From assembly GCA_018340375.1 (NCBI GenBank), contig JAFFJZ010000001.1, positions 55,792,001 to 55,856,000 on the forward strand: 64,000 bases of DNA, written 5' to 3'. A program made the translations under genes and the position numbers. Below, in pieces: positions 55,836-64,000 of the stretch; the stretch's first letter is position 1; every line of letters begins with the position of its first letter. This DNA comes from Gonatopus flavifemur. Lineage: Eukaryota; Arthropoda; Insecta; Hymenoptera; Dryinidae. The notes under the pieces were generated by a model. It saw only the letters and a list, made by a program, of their open reading frames with translations, was not told the DNA's origin and did no database searches.

Positions 55836-56363
55836 TTTTCATCACGATCTGCAGTACTTTTCTCAATTGAAAATACAAAACTGCAATGTTTAAATCATGA
55901 TGATACGATATAAACTGTTCATTGAAAGAATTTAATCACAAGATCCCAGTGATCGAGAAAGAAGTGAGAAATCTTGCAAAATTTACTGTGCGTTCTGTGA
56001 AAATGGTAGCAAATATCTCTTTCAAGTATTTGAAAATTCATTCATTCACTTCCTGGAGATGGAAACGTGGTTTAAAGAATGTACTGCAAGGTTTTGGGTC
56101 TTTATAAAGATTCAAAGCTGTTATAACAGCCGAGTATTCCATTATTCGATTATCACTTCGTTTCAATAAACGATTTCAACTTCTGCAACATCATTTTTAC
56201 AGGTTTTTCAGTAATGTTTTGAAAAATTTTCGCTTGACTCTTGGTTACTGGAATTTATTGGTAAGTTTTTAAAAAGATGTGTTTCATTCTACATATTTTC
56301 CAATTTGATGTACAAACTTTGTAACCAAATGAAGCAAATCAAAACTCTTTAGATTCTGCTACG

Positions 56364-57380
56364 CGGAGAGAAATTTGATTGAAAAGATTACCATTTAATT
56401 CGTCAACTAGAACTAGTATTAAGAAAAGTTATAATCGAGAATAATTAAAACTTTTAAATCACAGCCGACGATGATTATGACTTATCTTACAAATTAGTGT
56501 ATAACTCTTCCGAATAGTTCTAGTTAACGAATAAAATGGTAATCTTGGTAAAAATTTCATTTGAAAAGTGCCTTGCTGCAGATTACAATTCATTTTTCAA
56601 TCACAAAACAGTGAATACTCGGTAAATTGACAACCAAATGATAATGTGTCTTTAATTCCATTCTTTTGTATTTGAACATTTTCTTTTTACGTATCCGTTC
56701 GTTTGTCAACACCTCCAAAGCTCTTTAGGGTCCAAATAATGACACTCCCTTATCATTGTGAAAATCCCCTTTGGCACATTTTTAACAAGACCTTACTCTA
56801 ACTTGTATCAATTCATTTACTTCCCACTTTAATAACTCTTATTGTCTTTGCTGTGGTTGAAAGTATCAACAAGTCCTTACTTTTCTCCATCACATGTGTG
56901 TACAGGGGAATAAAGTGTTTTATCGATCGTGATGATCAGATAACTAAATATAAATGAAGGTGTCAATTACCTCTCAAACTGAATTGTATGAAAGAAGAAA
57001 ATGTAATGGTGTTTTATTTATTACGATAAAAAGAAAACTGGATTCAGATTTTCCCACCATGAGAAAAAACCAGTAAATTGACTAAGGAATTCTTCGGTAA
57101 TTTAGGTAGCAAATAATTCGATGAAGAACTCGAAAAAATCGTCGAGATTATGGGACAAAAATTGTGATCTTGTGAAAATTTTGTCTACAGTGTCATCAAC
57201 TAATAATGGAAAATTGTTTTACATAGCCGCAGTCACTTCGTTAAACAACAGACCATCGTCGAATTGTTTGATTGATTCTAACACTTTAAAATCGAAGTTT
57301 GATTTAATTTGATGAATGATATTGTTGACGCTAAACGGTTGAAACGATTTCATAGTGTTCCGAAAAAACAATCGACTACC
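56364..57380. other. NOS1AP intron with one diverged CGCGGAGAGAAA unit, no gene seen
   Basis: 56364-56560 pairs ATTACCATTTAATTCGTCAA with TAACGAATAAAATGGTAATC. The rest is AT-rich sequence without support for a gene. Confidence 0.5.
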
Positions 57381-57384
57381 TTGG

Positions 57385-58215
57385 GGAGAATTTAAAAGTG
57401 AAGGAAGCGGGTGTTGAAATAAATAAAGCGTGAGAATGTTCCAATTCCCTTCTCAACCACGTCTAGATAACTCTTGGCTCATACTTTCATCGCACTTCAA
57501 CGTTTCGTTTTCACCAAAGAAGAACACTCTTTTAGGGGGAAGTTCTCATCTAGCGACCCCAAAATAAGGTGATTTTCTCGAATTTTCTTTTCATGGAAGG
57601 AAGTGAATAAAGAACTCGGGGGTTTCCACACTTGTTGATTGAGTCTTTAACCCTAGAACGGGCACGTGAAAAACACAGATTTCAACTCACTATGGGCGGG
57701 TTTTGTTCGTCAGGATGTATACTTTGAAGATATTTGGGTGACAAACAGGAAATGAAGTGTGTCCGGAAGATGCAGATGATCAATATTTACCATTTCATTC
57801 ATTCGTCCATATTTCAGAAACTTGGGGTGAGAGATTTTGAATCTAGTAATTGTTACGGCAAATACTGACCGTCGTTGAGAAAAAGTGAGTGAATTATACG
57901 AAGACTCAAGTTATTTTGGATATTCAAATAAAGATGATGTATCCATTTCAAGTTGGTGGTATTGTTATTTTTGGTCATGCTATTGTACTTCACTGTACTG
58001 GAACAATTAAGATTTCGAAGATAAATGTTAATCTTGATGTACTTTTTGATCAGCGAAAATCCAAAAGCGAAGGAAACAGGTATCGAAACAAATGAAGCGT
58101 TGAAATCTTCCAATTCCCTTTTAAATTACGTCTAAATGACTCTTTATTACGCTCAAATGAATTTCAGCTGACGCTTTCATCGCGCTTCAACGCTTCATTT
58201 TCACCAGGGATATTT
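57385..58215. repeat. Repeat fragments: GAAGCG-word and AAATAAGGTGATT pieces
   Basis: 57390-57525 and 58030-58210 carry AAGCG, CGCTTCAACG and TTTTCACCAGGGA ends of the CCCTGGTGAAAA type. 57544-57650 matches one arm of 33877-34556, GACCCCAAAATAAGGTGATT. Confidence 0.6.
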
Positions 58216-58219
58216 GAAA

Positions 58220-59010
58220 TTCCCTGATATTCGTTCGATAGTTCGTTCCAATCACGTTTCAAACTTTCCACTGACATATTCCAATTAAATTCATTCGTTT
58301 ATGTTTTGAACGAAGATACCCAATCCAACGAGTGATTAAAATCATTATCGAGTAATGTTTATAATTTAATCCTACACACCGCTCGATCATCAAGTTAATA
58401 TACAATGAAAATGATACGATCACAATAGAAGCGTTTCCGAAATTCAGGGTACATAGGGGTTTTAATTATCGTGCAATCGAGCAACGCAAATACCTTCTTG
58501 ATCCTATTGGACATGGTACAACAAAGCTGTGTCGAGTAAAGGAGCAAACAAACGCAACTATGCGTGTTAATTTACTGTGTAAGTTGAACGATAGCTATAA
58601 CGTTGGGAATCCATGCTGGAGTTAGAATGGAAAGTGAAATTTCAACGGTTCGATTGTCTCTAATTAATGAAATTGGATATTGGAGGATTTGCGGAAAAAT
58701 AAATTGTCTCCGAGAGGGATCATCCGAGGATTAGATTCAAGATTTTGCCAATTCATTAAGAAGGATTGCTTCGTAGAATTGAAACAGTTTGCCTAAACCG
58801 ATTTATATGCTTCAAGAATCCATTCTTTTCAATCGATTAAATGTATCCTCGAACAATGCATCATTCCGTCAAATTTTTGATTAATCGAATTTTATTTACT
58901 TTCAACTCGACGCTATGGAGTCAAATTTGAACTGAATAAGATCGCATTTGTTACAAATTTCGCTTCACACGTTGAGTTGGAATAATTTCGTTTTCATTCG
59001 AATGAGAAAA
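58220..59010. other. NOS1AP intron, no gene seen
   Basis: AT-rich sequence with no repeat ends or convincing exon. Confidence 0.5.
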
Positions 59011-59012
59011 AT

Positions 59013-59420
59013 ACAGGTCGAAAATGAAGTAATTTTTGATAAAAATTTGAGAATATTCCTTAAAATCTAAGAGTCTTTCTTAAATGCATAATAAAGATAG
59101 AACGGTTCACATTCTTGTGGAATTGCATTCGAAAAACAATGAAAAATTATCAATATTTCATAAAAAACAGAGAAACATATGAACTTTCCAAAAGTTTCGG
59201 TCGACATTTTACAAAAATAGTAACAAAATTTCGATATCCTATTATTCACTTTGTGAAATTTCACACGCGACTTTTGGAAAGTTCATATGTTTGTCTTTTT
59301 TTATGTTTTTCAACTGTTTTATCTTTATTATTCATTCAAAACAAACTCTCAGATTTTAAGAAATATTCTCAAATGTTTATCAAAGATTACTATATTTTCG
59401 ATCTGTATTTTTCTCCGTGT
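59013..59420. repeat. Inverted-repeat element related to 26549-27886
   Basis: The left part carries TTTTTGATAAAAATTTGAGA and TTCGAAAAACAATGAAAAAT. The right part carries CGACTTTTGGAAAGTTCATA and ends CTGTATTTTTCTCCGTG. It is the same plan as 26549-26935 but without the large core. 59421-60080 is intron without features. Confidence 0.75.
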
Positions 59421-60080
59421 ACAGCTATTCGAAATGGGATCAAATGTACATTGAATAGAATAGAGACCGAAAAGAGATCGAATATAAACCGGTCTGGAAA
59501 TCGATGGGAATAATATTCGGATGCGGGATTCATACAAGTAAAGTGTGATTTTTGATTGTACCGCAAAATTTACCCTCTGAAAGTCGCGAAGTGTACTCTG
59601 GGATACTTTGTATAAACAGATTTTAAATTTCATGTACTAATGAGGATTCATGAACGCATCAAGTTTTCATTTCATTAAAAAAGTACACAGTTTTTATGTA
59701 AATTTCAACCTACATTTTCCTCTTTGATGAATCCATCATTTGATGAATAAATAGTAATCAAAGTAACATGCATGGAAGAAAAAATATCGATGAATTTTAT
59801 TTTCTTCGCGCAAATTTGCCAACAACATCAAACGCGAATGTTTCAAAATATAATTGAAAACGGAATTTCATTTCTAAAACAAGTTGTTTTTTTAAATCTC
59901 CATTCCTTTGATTGCGATACTACTTCAATTTAATTAACTCGAATACTGGATAACACAGTTTCCATTCTGATGGCATCGCTCACTCGTCGTTCGTGGTATT
60001 CGATATTTATTGAAAGTAGAAATTCAGAAGGAAAAGAGAAAAATTTGGAATAAAATTTGTGAATGAAATCGTCAACTCAC

Positions 60081-60205
60081 CGATGGCGATTGCCTAATCG
60101 GTGAGGTAGAAGCCGTCGTAGCTGGGATGTCATGAGATCTCAGGAGACACGAGACCGATGTTTGCTCTGGAACCGAGTCATCAATGTCTCCTAGCAGCGA
60201 CAAGT
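60081..60205 (-). CDS. NOS1AP: NOS1AP/CAPON-like adaptor, acidic linker exon
   Basis: Acceptor GTATTTCTATTTTCAG; donor TCG|GTGAGT. The first two bases complete Asp with the G left by the previous exon: DLSLLGDIDDSVPEQTSVSC, then LLRSHDIPATTASTSPIRQS, PS. Length 125 = 2 + 41 codons; ends phase 0, ready for 47894-48079. It is an acidic/Ser-Thr-rich linker immediately after the PTB domain. It is short and variable, so recognised by context, splice sites and phase. Confidence 0.85.
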
Positions 60206-60283
60206 CTGAAAATAGAAATACAAAGATCGAGGTGAGTCTATCTTCGTTGGGGCGTCGTTCATATTCATACACAAAACACTCAC

Positions 60284-60494
60284 CTTTGTGCACCGAAGAC
60301 GGTGAGGGTTGGGACTGTAGATCGTTGGAAATCTCAACTTGATCCTCGTAAGTATCTCGTAGATTCTCATCTTGATCTCTGGATTCTTTCGAGTCACCTC
60401 GATCTCGGTCTTCTCCCGGAGCTTGACTTAAACTTAACTTATGGCACACTTCGAAAGCTTGTCCAACGGTCCTCACTACCCTCATTGCTTGACT
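60284..60494 (-). CDS. NOS1AP: NOS1AP/CAPON-like adaptor, end of PTB domain and linker
   Basis: Acceptor TTTTTTTGTTCCAG; donor AAAG|GTGAGT. It opens with SQAMRVVRTVGQAFEVCHKL, the C-terminal alpha helix that caps the PTB fold and is nearly invariant in NOS1AP. A very hydrophilic acidic/basic stretch follows (GEDRDRGDSKESRDQDENLR) and a Ser/Pro-rich end, SQPSPSSVHK. Length 211 = 70 codons + 1. The earlier PTB exons would lie further upstream on this strand. I find none up to 64000, so they are off-window. This is the most diagnostic exon for the gene. Confidence 0.95.
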
Positions 60495-61706
60495 CTGGAA
60501 CAAAAAAAGCCAACTCTAATTAATTGATCATCGTATTCCATGATATTCGAAACCGGCTTCTTTACCACGCCTTTCCATAACATATGTCACTATGAAACAA
60601 CGACATTTCAAGCTTCCTGATGGGAATCGCACGAATGACGTATTCTGCTTGGAAATTTTACGATCTCCAAATTAAGAACAGACAGAAGTAATTTTTCCAG
60701 ACAAGCAAATCTCTCGTTTAAGCGAAATCTATTCAGAAGAGTCGTCTGCGGTGGATTTGCATGCTAAATCATCAATTTTTCTTGCATTGAATTTTTGCAA
60801 TACAATTCTTACAGCTAATTTTGTTATCACAAAAGGTACCCTGAGGGTGCTAAGATATCAAATTGCAACGTGATTTCAGATTTGCATACTAAAATCTAGA
60901 ACGGGAGACCAAAAAATTACCTCCTGTGTTTTACATCTGTGGAATTTCGTGAGATGTTTAATTTATTCGAGATGAAAAAAAAGCATCGATCGATGAAATT
61001 TCAGAGATATACATGCTAGATTGAATATTCCAAATGGGAATTCACAGTTGTACAATCAGAATACAATTTGTACATATTCAGATGGAAGGTTATGTCGATG
61101 TTCGAGAATTACGTTTATGGGATAACATTGGAATTTCGATGATTGGATGTTATTGAATTGAACGAGTTTGTTTATCAAATTTCTGTATTGCCGTTGAGAG
61201 ATTTGGAATCATGCGAAATATTGAGGGTGAATGTGGAATCTATAATAATAGTGATAATAATAATCGTTCATTTTGAAATTCTGTCATACTTTGAATGTTT
61301 ATGGGAATGAATGATGCATGTAAAAATTCAAGTTGATTATACCCTACGCGCTACGGGGTGCCCATAAATTCAACTTAATAGTTTGAGATGCTCAGAGGTA
61401 TTTCAAGTTTCGATAAAAGTTATTGATTAATTCTAATTTTTTTTCCTATCGACTCTAAACGCTTTTGTTTGGACTGGACAAATCTTTTTTATATCAGTAC
61501 ACATATCCCTGGTCTAAAGAGTTAATTGAATCCGATCGATTAATGAGGTTGAATACAAATTTTGCATCGGTAAATAACCATTCACCCTTACATTGAGAAG
61601 AAACTGTAGCTGAAATCGACCCTAAGTACATTTTTCTGGTACAGTAGCCATATTTTTCCATTGGAGTAGCTATGAGAATCGCTGTACTTGAGTTCATTTT
61701 CAGCTA
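60495..61706. other. NOS1AP intron upstream of the PTB exon, no gene seen
   Basis: AT-rich sequence; no PTB-coding exon found on the minus strand. Confidence 0.55.
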
Positions 61707-62145
61707 CACTCTAAAAAATCATCGGGGAATTTTTCCGGAAAACATGGTGGCAGCAAAGTTTCTCCATAGATCGGGAATTTCTCACTATAATTTGGTGGAC
61801 TTCCCCTTGATTTGTAGAGGCTTCCTGAAGCTGAAACTAGCAACCGATTGTTGTAACTTCTGATTGAACGCTGTTAAAGCTTTTCTCATACCAGAAATCC
61901 ATTGACCAGTGTGTTCCACTAAACATTTGAAATACTTAAACCCTTGATGAAAATTTTGTGCAGAAAGTTTATAACAATCCGCTGCCAGTTTTAGTTCCAT
62001 AGAGGCCTCAGCACCCAAAAAAAGAAAATAGTTCTTCAAAGTGGGGGGAAAATTCCTCATTTTTTATGAAAAAACAATTGCCCCATGACGAGGGGACAAA
62101 ATCATCCAACGATCTGAAAAAAAACTTCCCACATTTTTTACAGTG
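61707..62145. repeat. CACTCTAAAAAA/CACTGTAAAAAA element, TA target
   Basis: Ends CACTCTAAAAAATCATCGGG and CCCACATTTTTTACAGTG with TA both sides. Inner pairing includes GCTGAAACTAGCAACCGATT and its diverged complement near 61975-61995. Confidence 0.7.
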
Positions 62146-62151
62146 TACATA

Positions 62152-62427
62152 CCGACAGAAAACCGACCCTGTTGAAACATTCATGCTTGCAATAACTTAA
62201 AATCTGGTTCGATCCACCAAGAAATGTGATTGTGATGTCCAGAAAAGATGGTTGAAGCAAAAATTAACTACATTTTTCAGGTTAGAAAAACCAGATTCTT
62301 GTCTTGGTGTGGTAACCTGAAAAATGTAGTTAATTTTGACTTCAACCTCACATTTCCTGGTGAATCAAACCAGATTTCAACTTATTGCGACCACGAATGT
62401 TTCAACCAGGTCGTTTTTCTGTCAGTG
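62152..62427. repeat. CACTGACAGAAAA-type element, word CAGGTTAACCTG (copy 2)
   Basis: Ends CCGACAGAAAACCGACC and GGTCGTTTTTCTGTCAGTG. The arms pair over nearly the whole length, including ACTACATTTTTCAGGTTAGA. A fuller copy of 39094-39290. Confidence 0.85.
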
Positions 62428-63279
62428 CATTATTCAAAATTTCCGTCGCAAATTTCAAAATATTTATGTCAAGTCTAATACAAAAGTTTGGAGGGACTCA
62501 ATACAACACATTTTTGTATGAGATTTCCCAGATTGTTATTGAAATTCAAACACAATATTACCTCAAAATGATTTTCATAACAAATTTTATTTGAATACGT
62601 GTTAATCAATTGCTTCCAAAATTTGGTTTCTTAAATTCACAAATTTCTTCAACAGTGTACAGTAATTTTTCTCAGTGTATTCAAACTCGCTGAATCCAAT
62701 TGAAACCGATGAAATTAGTGGAATTCAATTGGTTTGAACGATCATTTATCGTTGAAAATGTTGTATTAAAGTTCATTGATTAATGAGTTTCAATTGATTT
62801 CTCTTTTCTTCCAGGGATGTATTGAAGAAAAAATATGGATTTATCAATCCTTTCGAACACAACGAAGAGAATAAGAGTTATGGAAGAGAGTGTTGTTGAA
62901 AATATGTCATTATCATCATTGTTTGCATAAACAAACGGATACGTTGGAAGAAAATGCGAATACACAATCGGATGATAGAACTTTCCAATTAAAATTTGTA
63001 TCATTGAGAGATCCTCGACAATTTTTGTTTGCTTCATTCAGCTACAAATTTTTTGATAACGAAGTGAAAAATGTGTCAAAAGAAACGACATTGTTTTCGT
63101 TTCTCACAATCCATGTCACTTCTTCATAATTCAAATAAAATATTATGTTTCATCAAACGATATTAATAAGTATTCAATTGGATATTTGGAATAGAGAAAA
63201 ACAATGCAGATCGTGATAAAAATTTGGCACGCCGAGCTTCAAGAGCACTTTAATTTTAACCTAGATACGAAAAATCCTA

Positions 63280-63545
63280 CGAAACTATCCACGACTGCAT
63301 TGAATTTCCATAAAAATGATCAAATAATTTCACAGTACGCGTTTCCTTATTCCATTTGAATACCAAAACTTTCGTGTTCGGTAAAAGTGAAACAAAAAAC
63401 AATGTGATGTATCATGGAATGTCCGTGAACCGCTGTTGAAAAGCAATTCATAAGTTGGAGTTTGAAATTATACTTTTCGTAATACAATCGTCTACTTTCA
63501 TGTTATGTGAATTTTCAATGTTAAAGACAAACTTTCAAGTATACT
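63280..63545. repeat. Dispersed repeat, inverted relative of 55555-55835
   Basis: AACTATCCACGACTGCATTG, AAAGTGAAACAAAAAACAAT and AAGTTGGAGTTTGAAATTAT pair with the complement of the other copy, about 7.7 kb away. The remainder of 62428-63879 has no gene; a CTTCTTCTTCTTCTC run is at 63638-63660. Confidence 0.65.
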
Positions 63546-63879
63546 CCTTTTTGTTACAGACCAAGTTCGGCTTGAAATGAATTCAACTAAAAACATATTT
63601 TCTGGATCTCGCCAGGTTAACTTGCTCGATCCTGCTCTCTCTTCTTCTTCTTCTCTTTTTTTCTTTCTTCCCTCAATCAGTTCTTGATAATCCGTTCACT
63701 TCTAAGCTGTTAGGGCCAGTTGGGTCGAGGAAAGTACAATTTTCCATCCTGTGTATGAAGTACCAATGCCAACTGGTCCACACTTGGCAAAATACCACAG
63801 AAAAAATTTTGAGAGCAGTAGTAATACGCAAAATCTCAACGAGACACGATTCCTCTCACCATGAAATCTACTCTAATTA

Positions 63880-64000
63880 CACGGAGAAAAAATGATTCAC
63901 TATGATAGCTAGGAATTAGCCATTGGGATAGCCAAAAAAACTGCTGCGAGAGTTAGATTTTAGCTCCTATAGCAATAATTTTTTTTGCCACAGCTAATTT
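63880..64000. repeat. CACGGAGAAAAAA-type element, cut by the window edge
   Basis: Starts CACGGAGAAAAAATGATTCA after TA. The words GATAGCTA, TTAGCTCC and ACAGCTAATTT place it with the AGCTGCAGCT-word elements. The right end is outside. Confidence 0.7.

Overview
This is AT-rich, intron-heavy animal DNA. The two recognisable protein families and their residue patterns point to an insect. A repeat-loaded hymenopteran would fit, but that is a guess I cannot test here. I see no bacterial, organellar or viral gene content and no intact transposase or reverse transcriptase ORF. All real coding sequence is short exons on the minus strand, with good splice sites and consistent phase.

Gene 1 (about 18.4 kb down to position 673, minus strand) is a transmembrane channel-like (TMC) gene, the mechanotransduction-channel family. 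Eight exons are secure: 11687-11897, 9147-9384, 7412-7600, 6981-7216, 6663-6854, 4652-4900, 1058-1127 and 673-847. Their phases join without a break from the Ser/Arg-rich N-terminal tail through TM5 and into the next extracellular loop. Two further upstream exons (18332-18428 and 14656-14783) are inferred from phase and open frame. The 3' half of the gene, including the TMC signature domain, lies off the left edge.

Gene 2 (60494 down to 37884, minus strand) is a NOS1AP/CAPON ortholog, the adaptor of neuronal NO synthase. Six exons are secure: the end of the PTB domain plus an acidic linker, a second linker exon, two coiled-coil exons, a Pro/Ser/Tyr-rich exon and the terminal exon with stop. 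The first PTB exons lie beyond 64000. The two genes run head-to-tail, separated by roughly 12-19 kb.

Most of the rest consists of non-autonomous inverted-repeat elements. Many insert at a 2-bp target (TA, AT, CA, TG or CT). They fall into groups by terminus: CACTGAGAAAA/CACGGAGAAAA, CCCTGGTGAAAA, CCCGAGAAAA, CCCAGTGAACA and ACTCTCTAAA. At least four hAT-like elements have 8-bp duplications. Elements are nested inside one another, up to four levels deep (52046-53640). The interior of many elements is built from one short, often palindromic word repeated in both orientations. Each element has its own word: AGATCT, GATATCTT, GTTACGTAAC, AGAGTGAAA, AAGCTTGG, CAGTACTGG, AATGGCCCA, ACCGAAAA, TCAGAGAGATTC, AGCTGCAGCT and others. 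Three of them also carry tRNA-like A/B-box segments. This is the most unusual feature of the window.
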